Shown here in pieces: positions 8,161 through 16,855 of a stretch of 26,927 nucleotides of DNA (position 1 is the stretch's first letter; each line of letters opens with the position of its first letter). Origin of the DNA: a virus. The position numbers and the translations under genes are program-made. Where the stretch lies: IMG/VR virus record IMGVR_UViG_3300009420_002775, positions 1 through 26,927 of that record; one strand, 5' to 3'. The notes below the pieces were generated by a model. It was not told where the DNA came from, ran no database searches, and saw only the letters and a program-made list of their open reading frames with translations.

Positions 8161-8646
8161 TTAGTAGTTAAGGACGCAATAATCCATTGCTACTGTAATT
8201 CCTAGTTCAGCGACATCAGATGTAGCCCAATCGAAAGAACCTTGTTCCATTGAAGTAATGAAAGCTCCTTTGATTATCCATTCAGATACTATATCTCCTA
8301 CTGGGCCTAATACGTTAAGTACTAAATCTTTTTTGTAGAAATCTGAGTATCCTGCTCTTCCTGTTACTGATTCGTATGATAAACGAGCCCATTCCATTAC
8401 TGCTTGTGCTCCAGAAGGTGTAATCGGATCATATAAAGTCATGTCCATGTTACCCCATTCTCTTTTACCACGAATTTTTCGGTATGTGTTAATATGATCG
8501 AGTTTGACTTCTTCGTCCTCGAAGTTAGGAGCTGTTACGTTTTTAATCATAAAGGACGGAATGTTGTCGATATACATTACGAATCTATTCTGTACTTTAG
8601 GCTCGAAAGCTCTAAACATTATCTCATTTGGATCTAATACTGCCAT
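8161..8646 (-). CDS. Tail tube protein (T4 gp19-like)
   Basis: 161 aa, close to the usual 160-165 aa of T4-type tube proteins. It starts MAVLDPNEIMFRAFEPKVQ, followed by NRFVMYIDNIPSFMIKN, the standard N-terminal strand pattern of this family. TPSGAQAVMEW and a C-terminal block GAFITSMEQGSFDW also fit. Hexameric rings of this protein form the inner tube through which the DNA passes. The gene follows the sheath gene by 35 nt, the conserved sheath-tube order, and is closed by a strong terminator. The ATG is preceded by TATTTATAATAAAG on the coding strand and no Shine-Dalgarno sequence. Confidence 0.93.
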   Translation of the reverse strand: MAVLDPNEIMFRAFEPKVQNRFVMYIDNIPSFMIKNVTAPNFEDEEVKLDHINTYRKIRGKREWGNMDMTLYDPITPSGAQAVMEWARLSYESVTGRAGYSDFYKKDLVLNVLGPVGDIVSEWIIKGAFITSMEQGSFDWATSDVAELGITVAMDYCVLNY

Positions 8647-8659
8647 TTTATTACTTTAT

Positions 8660-8667
8660 TATAAATA
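8660..8667 (-). promoter_or_regulatory. Candidate promoter box TATTTATA upstream of tail tube
   Basis: TATTTATA on the coding strand, 13 nt before the tube ATG. It continues into TATAAT, and a second TATAAT lies just upstream. This could provide extra tube transcription, since tube protein is needed in high copy. Confidence 0.35.
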
Positions 8668-8681
8668 TTATAAATTTAAAA

Positions 8682-10397
8682 TTATGCTCCAAATGTTGCT
8701 CCTGATGGCTCAATCGTGAAGTCTAATACGATAAACTCGACTGTTTTAGCAGGTTGAATGAAGATTTGACCAATCAATTGGTTTCTATCTATCACATCTG
8801 GTGTGTTATTTGACTCGTCCATTACTACTCTATAAGCGTAAAGTCCCTGTCTCTGTACTACTGACTCTAAGAATGGATTAACCTGTGCTAGGAATCCGTT
8901 TCTAGTTGTAGTTGTATTTTGTTCGAATACTAGTGTTCTTGATATATCACCAACGAATTTTTTAAGTTCGATCATTAACCTACGAACGTTTACTCTGTCT
9001 AATGCAGAAGATTTAGTTTGTAAGGTTTTTTGTCCGAATACATTAATTCCAGCTCCTGGGAAGGTAGCGATTGGATTAATTGTAGCATCGTATAGTGTAT
9101 CTCTTTGATTTCTAGTTAATTTTCTTTCTGCTTGAATAACGTCTCCGATTCCTCCTCTAGTAAGTCCAGCTGGTGCAAACCATGGTGCAGCGGCACCGTC
9201 TGTAAATGCATATACTCCTGGTATAATAGTTGAAGCTGGTATCCATACGTTTTTACCGGTAGCTGATTGGGTTTGTAACCAAGGCCAGTAAGCAGCTCCA
9301 TAAGAACTATTAACTGAGTCTGCAGCAGCGGCTGCATTTGCCACACTAGTACCGTAGTTAGATAAATCTACTACTGCAATCGTGTCTCCTCTACTTTCTG
9401 CAAGAGAGATAATAGAATCTACTTGAGTTCCGTGGGAAGCTCTGGTTAAACCTGGTACTGAAATAATGTTGTATACGTACTCATCTGTATTTCCTAGTAA
9501 AGAGATAACATTAGTATAATTACCTCCTGTAAGTCCTTGACTTCTTGTACTTATATCTCCAAAGTAGTTATTTGTTACTCCTGCTACTACATTGTCTCCT
9601 GATCCTCCTGTAAATGAGCCTGATTGTGCTGTTGGTAAAGAACCAGAAGCAGCATCTACTCTTATCGAACCGTTATTACCCATGTAATTTAATGTTGGGT
9701 TATTAACAGCTGATATTCTAATGTATTTAGATCTATTAATATATTCTCCTGTAGTAGAAATAAAAGCTGGCGTTTCACTAGTATTAATAGTTTTAACTTG
9801 GTTACCAATTACTTTTTCTACGTAGTTAGTAGATTCTGGATCTAACGTCATGTTAGTAAAAGATTCTAATACTACTTTATTTTTATGGTTATCGTCTCCT
9901 CTTCTAATGTTAAGGCTAAATGTACCTTTTTTACTATTAACATTAGTTACTTCCCATCTTACATTATCGTTACTTCCTTCTACTAATGATCCATCAGTGT
10001 TCTGTGAGCCTGAGTTATTATATAGAGCACCTTTCCCTAATGTTTGGATTGTAAACGGGTCAGTAATACTTCCTGTTGCTGCTGCAACGGTAGTACTGTT
10101 AGAAGCTCCAAATGATCCTGTAACAACTCTAGTTACAAGCATTGAGTTTCCTCCGTTACCAAAGTAAGACTTTACAGCAATTGAAGTTAAAAATTCTTGT
10201 TTAGTGGATCCAGAAGTAAATGTAGTACCGAAAACATTACTATATTGCCCGTAAGAGGTAATTAAAGTAGGAGTTTCCACCGGTCCTTTGACTGCTGGTC
10301 CAATGATTGCTGCCCCGGCTACAAGAGCGGCTGGAGCGATAAATGATATATCGTTCTCTCTTGTTAGTACGCCTGGGGAGATTAATGTTTCTGCCAT
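8682..10397 (-). CDS. Tail sheath protein (T4 gp18-like)
   Basis: 571 aa. The N-terminus ISPGVLTRENDIS is the usual sheath opening, followed by GPAVKGP, a short motif common in sheath proteins. The C-terminal domain contains NVRRLMIELKKFV, a Phe-Glu-Gln-Asn segment and the end QPAKTVEFIVLDF-x-x-EPSG-x-x-F, all typical of contractile sheath subunits, which exchange terminal strands with their neighbours. The Ser/Thr/Gly-rich middle (about 90-330) is the variable surface domain. The protein surrounds the tube and contracts on infection. The gene follows a 112-nt non-coding gap that probably holds its promoters and precedes the tube gene by 35 nt. Confidence 0.95.
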   Translation of the reverse strand: MAETLISPGVLTRENDISFIAPAALVAGAAIIGPAVKGPVETPTLITSYGQYSNVFGTTFTSGSTKQEFLTSIAVKSYFGNGGNSMLVTRVVTGSFGASNSTTVAAATGSITDPFTIQTLGKGALYNNSGSQNTDGSLVEGSNDNVRWEVTNVNSKKGTFSLNIRRGDDNHKNKVVLESFTNMTLDPESTNYVEKVIGNQVKTINTSETPAFISTTGEYINRSKYIRISAVNNPTLNYMGNNGSIRVDAASGSLPTAQSGSFTGGSGDNVVAGVTNNYFGDISTRSQGLTGGNYTNVISLLGNTDEYVYNIISVPGLTRASHGTQVDSIISLAESRGDTIAVVDLSNYGTSVANAAAAADSVNSSYGAAYWPWLQTQSATGKNVWIPASTIIPGVYAFTDGAAAPWFAPAGLTRGGIGDVIQAERKLTRNQRDTLYDATINPIATFPGAGINVFGQKTLQTKSSALDRVNVRRLMIELKKFVGDISRTLVFEQNTTTTRNGFLAQVNPFLESVVQRQGLYAYRVVMDESNNTPDVIDRNQLIGQIFIQPAKTVEFIVLDFTIEPSGATFGA

Positions 10398-10509
10398 GTT
10401 ATATAAGTTAAATTATTGAGTACTCTTATAAATATCGTAAATACTTCGAAACCGCTAGTATAACGGTGAACGGTATCGTATATAAATATAGTGAGTTAAC
10501 TCTAAAAGA
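10398..10509 (-). promoter_or_regulatory. Non-coding region with two TATTTATA boxes, probable promoter for sheath-tube operon
   Basis: This 112-nt gap is the largest gap without a gene. The coding-strand octamer TATTTATA occurs at 10427-10434 (29 nt before the sheath ATG) and 10481-10488. ACGATA follows the upstream box and precedes the downstream box. A palindrome GAGTTAACTC lies at 10494-10503. No terminator-like hairpin with a T run is visible after the 79-aa gene, so read-through from the cassette is possible. Confidence 0.5.
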
Positions 10510-10749
10510 CTATAAAGGTATAAATTCTCCTGAATCTATATTAACAGAGCCTTTTCCATACTTATCTTCTAGTGTTTTTGCTAGTTGATTTTCTTGAGCT
10601 TTGAGCTGATCTAAAAATTCTAATGCTCTAGATTTTCTTTGTTTAAGACTCTCTTCAGATATAGATATCTGTCCAAACTCGTTAACTACTCTTTCTGTAG
10701 AACTTTTTATTTGTGATAGTTGATCGACTTCTTCTTTTGTTAGTTTCAT
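10510..10749 (-). CDS. Small coiled-coil protein, unknown function
   Basis: 79 aa, highly charged and helical: residues 1-65 have heptad-like leucine spacing, then a short tail KYGKGSVNIDSGEFIPL. No recognised family; I recall similar short proteins ending in a KYG-G...GEF.P pattern near tail genes of T4-like aquatic phages. Its ATG overlaps by ATGA the TGA that ends the frameshifted tail of the radical SAM gene upstream, which suggests translational coupling and supports that this tail is coding. It is the last gene before the sheath promoter region and may belong to the conserved tail module rather than the cassette. Confidence 0.75.
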   Translation of the reverse strand: MKLTKEEVDQLSQIKSSTERVVNEFGQISISEESLKQRKSRALEFLDQLKAQENQLAKTLEDKYGKGSVNIDSGEFIPL

Positions 10750-10916
10750 ATTATCTTTGATTTATTTTTTAAGGCTTCTACTAGGTTTGGGAATAATTCT
10801 TTCCAGTCTTCTCTTCTTACCTTGTCTACTTCTTGTGTTGTGTTAATAAATTCATTTATAAGATTACTATCTTCTGTATTGTAGAAATTACTTTTTAATC
10901 TCTTAAAAAAGCTATC
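10746..10916 (-). pseudogene. Frame-shifted C-terminal part of the radical SAM gene at 10912-11997
   Basis: A 56-codon open frame that begins directly after an in-frame TAA and has no ATG, GTG or TTG before its conserved part. It encodes DSFFKRLKSN..., then VDKVRREDWKELFPNL. The pattern DK-x-R-x-x-x-[FW]-x-x-x-[FY]P is also found at the C-termini of the neighbouring radical SAM proteins (for example DKLRKVDFFNIFPEF at 11990-13252 and DKHRKESFTNVYPHF at 15542-16855). Joined to the upstream frame it gives about 416 aa, the same size as its siblings. The two frames meet within CTAAGATAGC (about 10911-10920) and need a +1 shift. A one-base insertion or assembly error explains this best, since no good slippery codon is present; recoding cannot be excluded. 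Confidence 0.75.
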
Positions 10917-11997
10917 TTAGTACTCCCTCTATATTGTCTAGTTTTTTCTTTCTAACTTCTAAAGGTATTACCTTGACATTATGATAGTCTGGGTAATTTA
11001 CATAATTATCTCTTATAGTACTTATTACTCCTGTACCGTCTTTATAATATAGGCCTTTTTCTTCTAAGTACAAATGAAGTTGCTCTATATATAAAAAATT
11101 AAATACATGTATCGTCTGGATAATAGCATAAGTAAAGTTATATTTATCGGTATATTTTTTTATATTACCAATTACGGTTTCAAATCGACTTAAGCTTCTT
11201 ATGTAATCGTTTCTTTTAAAAGTATCATCTAAACTAAAGTTTAAGTTAACTTCTTTAAAGTGGTGTAATTTATCTAATATTGGTACTATTCTTTCAAACT
11301 TATAATTTCCATTCGTAATATAGGTAATGTATATATCTTTTGCTAAATCTCTTTCTATCAGCAAATCTAATAAGTATGAATGTTTATCAACTAAAAATGG
11401 TTCTCCACCACTAATATGTAACTCATCTAATTTAAAACCATTTTCTAATAAATCTAAATATACTTTCGGATCTTCTACCCAATCGTAGTCAACTCCTTCT
11501 TTTTTTAAGTTATCATACCCGCTAGGCAGGTTAATTTTATCTTTAAGTTTATAATAATCATCTACCCAAGATGTTGAAGATTCAGCATTACAGCTTCTAC
11601 ATTTTAAGTTACAGAAATTACCTAGTCTGAGTTCTAAATAAGTAATATCTGGTTTTATAGTGCCGTCTTCTGATGTTATATCATTTAATGTTTTTTCATC
11701 TATAATTTTTTCTTTATTTCTTTTAGAAAAACCTCCTGCTTTTTCTATATTATGACAAGTAAGGCACGCTTCAGGTACTTCCCCATCTAACATATCCCTT
11801 CTAATCTTTCTAAAAGATTCTGAATTAACTATTTTATTAACTCCGTCATTAATATGTACTGGTCCGCTTTCTTGGTCGTTAAAGTTTTGAGAAAGTGCGT
11901 ATTTACTATCCCAGTTCGCTTCACAACATACAGACGACCAACCATGAGGCATTACACTTAAATGTTTCCACGGAAGACTACATATAAACTTACTCAT
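10912..11997 (-). CDS. Twitch-domain radical SAM protein A (C-terminus frameshifted)
   Basis: 361 aa as read. The N-terminal twitch-type cysteines are C6 (FICSLPW), C24/C25 and C78-x2-C81. These probably bind an auxiliary iron-sulfur cluster. The radical SAM motif C129-x3-C133-x2-C136 (NFCNLKCRSC) binds the catalytic 4Fe-4S cluster, and SGGEP at 196-200 contacts SAM. Enzymes of this type generate a 5'-deoxyadenosyl radical and often modify peptides or sugars; the substrate is unknown. It is 60-100 residues shorter than most siblings because a frameshift near 10912-10920 separates the last 56 codons. The start ATG overlaps the previous stop by 8 nt (ATGAGTAA). Last of seven paralogues in the array. 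Confidence 0.85.
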   Translation of the reverse strand: MSKFICSLPWKHLSVMPHGWSSVCCEANWDSKYALSQNFNDQESGPVHINDGVNKIVNSESFRKIRRDMLDGEVPEACLTCHNIEKAGGFSKRNKEKIIDEKTLNDITSEDGTIKPDITYLELRLGNFCNLKCRSCNAESSTSWVDDYYKLKDKINLPSGYDNLKKEGVDYDWVEDPKVYLDLLENGFKLDELHISGGEPFLVDKHSYLLDLLIERDLAKDIYITYITNGNYKFERIVPILDKLHHFKEVNLNFSLDDTFKRNDYIRSLSRFETVIGNIKKYTDKYNFTYAIIQTIHVFNFLYIEQLHLYLEEKGLYYKDGTGVISTIRDNYVNYPDYHNVKVIPLEVRKKKLDNIEGVLR

Positions 11998-13252
11998 AGT
12001 AGTGTTTATTTTTTAAATCAGCAAATTCAGGAAAAATATTAAAAAAGTCTACTTTTCTTAGCTTATCTAAATTTGCTTGAATTATACTGTACGTTTCTTC
12101 TTTATGATTATCAACTTTTGATTCTAACCCTTCTTTAATATACACTACTACCTTTTCAAAAGCTAGTATATCCATGGTTTTAAGGTTGTCTGGTGCATCT
12201 AAAGTTTTTATCCATTCTATATGCTTATTATACTTGTTGACTAGAGCACCTAAGTGCCCTTTAGGTAATTTGTAAAGAGCATATTGAGGAGGATTATGTA
12301 AAATATTAGCATGAATTTTACCAACAGTTATATACTTCTTTTCGATAAATTCTCTATGTAAATCAACTACATTGTAAGAATTCATCCAGCTTATAGTTGG
12401 GGCTATATTAAAATTTAAATGGGGAACCTCTTTCTGTAGTCTTTCAATATTAGCTTCTACATTATCCCACTTAATATTAGTACGAAGATATTCTCCTCTA
12501 GAATGAGAACCGTCTAGACTAGCTTGTACACATATTTCTTTAAATTGCTGCCATAGAGGCACCACATCCCATTTACCGTAAGTTAATTTAGCCATATTTG
12601 TGCTATACAGTAAGGCGATTTTCTTAGCTCTACCTTTATCTATAATCTTATTTAGTAGTTTATAGTGTTCTGGTAGCATTAGTGGTTCTCCCCCTGCAAA
12701 ATATATTTGCTCAATGTTATCTATTTGATCATATATTTGAGTAAGTAGATTATCTGTATTCTCTATCGATTTTAACTTAGGTTCTGAGGGGAGTGAATGT
12801 CCTAATTGTACTGAGTCACCATACCATGCAGTTGACCATCCGCTGCTACAAGTTACACATTTAAGGTTACATTTATTAGAAAAACGTATATCAATATACC
12901 TCAGTTTTAGATCCGGTATAAAGAAATTATTAGCATTAGTAGCTTTTACTACTTCATCATAAGCATACGAACGGTTAAAGTGGTACCTTAGTGACCCTAA
13001 TCCCTTATCTTCTAATTCCCAGCAATGATTGCAAGCTTTAACTCTTACTCCGTTATGCAGATCTTTACGCAGTTGTACAGCAGCAGGAGAGTTCATATGA
13101 TCAAGTAAATTATCATCGCCAGAGTATGTGGATAGCCTGCTTTCATAATTAAAAATACAACATGGCATAAACTCACCCTGCATTCCTATGTAGGAAGCAA
13201 CATAGGGAGCAGAGCAAAAAGTACTGTTTGTACTGTTTAAATCTTTTTTCAT
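11990..13252 (-). CDS. Twitch-domain radical SAM protein B
   Basis: 420 aa. Twitch cysteines C13 (TFCSAPY), C31/C32 (PCC) and C74-x2-C77 (CNHCWELED) are followed by the radical SAM cluster motif C128-x3-C132-x2-C135 (NKCNLKCVTC), a W-rich STAW stretch, and AGGEP at 186-190. The C-terminus carries the family's DKLRKVDFFNIFPEF end. It most resembles protein E (same AGGEPLM, SNK/LCN and STAW/SSKW features), so the two look like closer paralogues. Its ATG is joined to the stop of protein C by TAATG, which implies coupled translation. No transmembrane or signal segment, so it should act in the host cytoplasm. Substrate unknown. Confidence 0.9.
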   Translation of the reverse strand: MKKDLNSTNSTFCSAPYVASYIGMQGEFMPCCIFNYESRLSTYSGDDNLLDHMNSPAAVQLRKDLHNGVRVKACNHCWELEDKGLGSLRYHFNRSYAYDEVVKATNANNFFIPDLKLRYIDIRFSNKCNLKCVTCSSGWSTAWYGDSVQLGHSLPSEPKLKSIENTDNLLTQIYDQIDNIEQIYFAGGEPLMLPEHYKLLNKIIDKGRAKKIALLYSTNMAKLTYGKWDVVPLWQQFKEICVQASLDGSHSRGEYLRTNIKWDNVEANIERLQKEVPHLNFNIAPTISWMNSYNVVDLHREFIEKKYITVGKIHANILHNPPQYALYKLPKGHLGALVNKYNKHIEWIKTLDAPDNLKTMDILAFEKVVVYIKEGLESKVDNHKEETYSIIQANLDKLRKVDFFNIFPEFADLKNKHYYE

Positions 13253-14274
13253 TAAATTAATTTTGTTTCTAAATCTAAATTTGAAACAACGTTACTATAC
13301 TTGTTTAATTTGCGAACCTCATTTAAAAATTGAGAATGTTCGGGATGATCTCGGTCAAAAACATTTACTTCTTTAAATTCTTGTTCAGTATATGTTCCCC
13401 AATTAGAAATTCTATAAAATAATACCGTATGTTCTTTATGTCCTTTAAAAATACTATTCATAAGTATAGTAAATTTTTCAACTTCTTTATAGTTATCTCT
13501 TTGTACTACAAATGATGTGGTAATCCTTTTAACTGTCTCAATAGTATTAAGGAAGTGAAGGTTATCAATTAAAGTGCTCCATTTTCCACCTCTTCTTATC
13601 ACTTCATATGTTTCTTTACATGCCCCATCAATACTAATTTCGCATTGATCTATAAACTGGTGTACTTTGCTAAGTTTATCCCAAATTTTAGGAGTCCAAA
13701 GTATCCCGTTAGTATGTATTATAATTCTCTTTAGATTAGGGTACTTTTCTACTGGAAAGTCAATTAGGTAATCTCTCATAGCTTTACTATAAAAAGGGTC
13801 ACCTGTACCACTGGTAAAGAATTCTTCAAGTTCATCTCCAAAGCCTTCTTCAATTCTTTTCAGTTGACTCAAGGTCATAGCTGTGTTAAGATCTGTGTTA
13901 GGTATAATATTATCTCTACACGTTGGGCATCTTAAGTTACATGTTCGATCTATGCAAATTTTGACACGTTTAGGTTTGTTATAATTATCAGCATTGAATT
14001 CCTCAATAGGTCTTATAGGTCCAGTAACCTCTCCTTTGTTTACCAGCATATTAAGGTGAGGACAAAATTCCTTACTGCATGACGAAAAAGAGCCGTCTAA
14101 CATCGACTCTCTAACTTCTTCTGCTTCTTCACTAAACCAGTTTTTAAGGTAGTCTGGTGATTTTTTCAGATTAGTATCATTCCAGTATGGGCAACATAGC
14201 GTTTGCCGATCCTTATGAATTTCGGTGTATGTAAAAGGTAGGTCGCAAAAATAATTTTTAAGGTCTACTTTCAT
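13252..14274 (-). CDS. Divergent short radical SAM protein C
   Basis: 340 aa, the shortest intact member. N-terminal cysteines C10, C27/C28 and a C66-x4-C71 pair replace the C-x2-C seen in the other six. The radical SAM motif is C112-x3-C116-x2-C119 (RTCNLRCPTC). The SAM-binding GGEP is replaced by TSGTGDP at 154-160, and IHTNG at 186-190 follows as the next core strand. It lacks the long C-terminal DK-R-F-P tail of the others, ending LDLETKLI. The TSGTGDP form is seen in some SPASM/twitch enzymes. The differences suggest a separate reaction step from its neighbours. The gene is coupled to D by an ATGA overlap and to B by TAATG. Confidence 0.88.
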   Translation of the reverse strand: MKVDLKNYFCDLPFTYTEIHKDRQTLCCPYWNDTNLKKSPDYLKNWFSEEAEEVRESMLDGSFSSCSKEFCPHLNMLVNKGEVTGPIRPIEEFNADNYNKPKRVKICIDRTCNLRCPTCRDNIIPNTDLNTAMTLSQLKRIEEGFGDELEEFFTSGTGDPFYSKAMRDYLIDFPVEKYPNLKRIIIHTNGILWTPKIWDKLSKVHQFIDQCEISIDGACKETYEVIRRGGKWSTLIDNLHFLNTIETVKRITTSFVVQRDNYKEVEKFTILMNSIFKGHKEHTVLFYRISNWGTYTEQEFKEVNVFDRDHPEHSQFLNEVRKLNKYSNVVSNLDLETKLI

Positions 14275-15530
14275 ATACTTTTTAATTTAAAGTGGTTATA
14301 AATAAAGGGATCTAATTCTAAAAAATTCTGGTTTCTTTTTTCATCTAATATATCTGTAAATTTAACAAAGTCTCTAATACTGTTTTCTTCTGAGTCTATC
14401 TTTATTAAGGTAATTAAAGATTTAAGTTTGTTTATAAGCCACTTTTTTCTAGAGCCAGGTATATTAGTGTAACTTACTTTTAAAAACTCAACCTTGTCGT
14501 TTATCATAGACACTACTTTTACTTTTAATGCTTCAGGTATGTTCTTAATATTTAAGTACTGGGGGTTAGTAACTGGGTGTAGTACAGGGGTAAAGTTTCT
14601 ATCAAGAAAAAAATCTATAGCATCTAGCATATGAATTAAATTGTATATCTGAACTGTAAAGTTAGCATATACGTTAATATTTTTATTGTGTTTAATAAAT
14701 TCCTCTAGTATGTTAATTTTTTTATTAATAACTGACCATCTCATAGGGTACCTAACATACTCATAAGTATCTTCTATACCGTCTATAGAAAAATCTATAT
14801 TAACATTTTTGAAAGTAGTAAATTTATTAAGTAACTCTAAATTAATTTTAGTAAGGTTTGTATTAATTCTAAGATCTAGATTAGGAGCATGTTTTGATTC
14901 TATAAAAAAATCTATAAGTTCATAAAAAGACTTATTAATTAATGGTTCACCCCCTGAGAATCTAATTATTTCTATGTCTTTTACGTTTTCCTTAATATGG
15001 GTACAGTATTGATCCATATTAACATTAATAGGTTCGTCTAACGTAGGAAAAAGATTAATTAGTGAATTACTGGTTAACGTAGAAGTTATTTCTTTATATT
15101 CATTATTAATTAAATCCGAATCTTGAGGAGAGCACATTCTACATTTTAAATTACATAAATTACCCACTCTATACTCAACAGAAATAGGGGAAGAATCTAA
15201 TATACCATTATTTTTAAGAGCGTTTTGTACCCTATCTATAAATTCTTTATTTCCTTTATATGTATCTACTAGATCTGTTCTTAGGGATGCTCCTCCATCT
15301 TTTTCTGCTTCATAACATACATCACATCCTTTTACATACTCACCTTTTATACTTTTGACTCTATCTTCTGCTAATTCTTTACTATTCCAAAAACTTTCTA
15401 ACGGCTGGTCTACTGTTATGCCTTCTACTTTACCATTATTCCTTTCAGGAACATGTAAACAACATGCTTTGTAGACTCCGTAAGAGTCATTCATTACATG
15501 GTTAAAAAAGTTAGGGCAGAAAGAATTCAT
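14271..15530 (-). CDS. Twitch-domain radical SAM protein D
   Basis: 419 aa. The twitch cysteines are C5 (SFCPNFF), C23/C24 and C69-x2-C72 (CDVCYEAEKDGG). The catalytic cluster motif is C126-x3-C130-x2-C133 (NLCNLKCRMC), with SGGEP at 192-196 and LRINTNLT as the next core strand. It ends in the family tail DEKRNQNFLELDPF. Codon use is very AT-rich like the neighbours, with many ATA and TTA codons. The gene starts 11 nt after the stop of E, one of the few non-overlapping junctions in the array, with AAGGAT just before the ATG as a possible weak ribosome site. Substrate not deducible. Confidence 0.9.
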   Translation of the reverse strand: MNSFCPNFFNHVMNDSYGVYKACCLHVPERNNGKVEGITVDQPLESFWNSKELAEDRVKSIKGEYVKGCDVCYEAEKDGGASLRTDLVDTYKGNKEFIDRVQNALKNNGILDSSPISVEYRVGNLCNLKCRMCSPQDSDLINNEYKEITSTLTSNSLINLFPTLDEPINVNMDQYCTHIKENVKDIEIIRFSGGEPLINKSFYELIDFFIESKHAPNLDLRINTNLTKINLELLNKFTTFKNVNIDFSIDGIEDTYEYVRYPMRWSVINKKINILEEFIKHNKNINVYANFTVQIYNLIHMLDAIDFFLDRNFTPVLHPVTNPQYLNIKNIPEALKVKVVSMINDKVEFLKVSYTNIPGSRKKWLINKLKSLITLIKIDSEENSIRDFVKFTDILDEKRNQNFLELDPFIYNHFKLKSI

Positions 15531-15541
15531 AATCCTTAAAC

Positions 15542-16855
15542 TTAAATGGTTGTCTCTACAGGGTGTTTATCAGGAATACTTTCAAACCAGTCTTTAAAAT
15601 GTGGGTATACATTAGTAAATGATTCCTTTCTATGTTTATCTACTAAAGAAACAATATGTTTCATTTCTTTGTTTTCTGTTGATTTATCTACCTCTCCTTT
15701 TTCAAGCTCAAAATACTTAATAATTATATCGTATTTATGTTTCATTTGTTTTTTATAAAACTCCGGTACTTTTCTAAGGTGGTTGTATAGGTTATCTTTT
15801 GCTTTAATTTTTAAATCGGTAGGAAGAGTGTCCAGAGCATAGTACCTTGGAAATGTTAAAACATTATTAAGGTGAACACCGTGCCATTGAACTCCTAATT
15901 CTATCATTCTATCTACAAAATCTGGTATTTCAAATATGTTTAATATACTTACTGTACAACTTAAATCAAAGTGAAATCCTTTATCTAAGACTGTCCTTAC
16001 ATTGTCTTCTATCTGTTTCCAATTAGTACCTGATCTAGAATACTCTGCTACTTCTTCTTTTGCATCTAATGAAGCAAATATTCTTACATTAAGAGGGTCA
16101 TGTTTAGTAAAGTGGCTCCATAATTCTAACACATCCCATTTTTTGAACTTTAAAACACTGAAATTAGTATTGTACCTTATACGAGTATCTGTGTTACCTA
16201 TTTCTATTAGTTTTTCTAGTATCATATAATGCTCCTCCATCATTAATGGTTCTCCTCCTGCAAAATATATCTCCTCTACCTCTTCTATAAACTCATGAAC
16301 ATATTCATGTATGTTCTTTTTACTCCAATCGTTAACATGAATAAGTGCTCTATCGTTATCACTTTGTCCAAATATATCAACTTCATCTTTATACCATTTA
16401 GAACTTAAAGATGACCCACACATTCTACACTTAAAATTACATAAGTTAGAAAAACGGAAATCCCAGTATCTTAATTTGAATTCATTGCTATGCCCGTCTT
16501 CTTCTGTTGTCTTTACAAAATTGTCAATATGTTTATCCATCAACCTATTAGAGGCGATTCTCATACTTTCATCACCATTATCTTCTTGCATATAACATTT
16601 AGCGCAATGTTCGTGACGTTCTCCATCTAGTTTATCTTTCCTTAGCTGTTTCATCCTATCTACATTCCACAGTTCCTCTAAAGTATTATTTTTTACATGA
16701 CCGATTGGCTTTCTGTAGTCAGTTAAACAGCATGGGTACACTCTTCCATCTGGCCAGTGGTGTAAATGAGACCAAGGTAAAGCACAAAATGTCTTACTAA
16801 CTTTATCTCCAGGATTTTCTCCTGCTTTATATCTTTTATGATTTCTATGTTCCAT
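15542..16855 (-). CDS. Twitch-domain radical SAM protein E
   Basis: 437 aa with the clearest family pattern: C24 (TFCALPWSHLHHWPDG), C42/C43 (PCC), C84-x2-C87 (CAKCYMQEDNG), the radical SAM motif C139-x3-C143-x2-C146 (NLCNFKCRMC), and AGGEP at 199-203. The CALPW-H...PDG...PCC opening is the hallmark I associate with the twitch-domain radical SAM family common in phages and marine bacteria. The C-terminal tail DKHRKESFTNVYPHF matches B. The region between the cluster motif and AGGEP is longer than in B and rich in acidic and aromatic residues. Coupled to F by TAATG. Confidence 0.92.
   Translation of the reverse strand: MEHRNHKRYKAGENPGDKVSKTFCALPWSHLHHWPDGRVYPCCLTDYRKPIGHVKNNTLEELWNVDRMKQLRKDKLDGERHEHCAKCYMQEDNGDESMRIASNRLMDKHIDNFVKTTEEDGHSNEFKLRYWDFRFSNLCNFKCRMCGSSLSSKWYKDEVDIFGQSDNDRALIHVNDWSKKNIHEYVHEFIEEVEEIYFAGGEPLMMEEHYMILEKLIEIGNTDTRIRYNTNFSVLKFKKWDVLELWSHFTKHDPLNVRIFASLDAKEEVAEYSRSGTNWKQIEDNVRTVLDKGFHFDLSCTVSILNIFEIPDFVDRMIELGVQWHGVHLNNVLTFPRYYALDTLPTDLKIKAKDNLYNHLRKVPEFYKKQMKHKYDIIIKYFELEKGEVDKSTENKEMKHIVSLVDKHRKESFTNVYPHFKDWFESIPDKHPVETTI

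Noticed and set aside
10494-10503. Palindrome GAGTTAACTC as an operator site
   Set aside because: A single 10-bp palindrome in AT-rich DNA with no second copy is not enough evidence.
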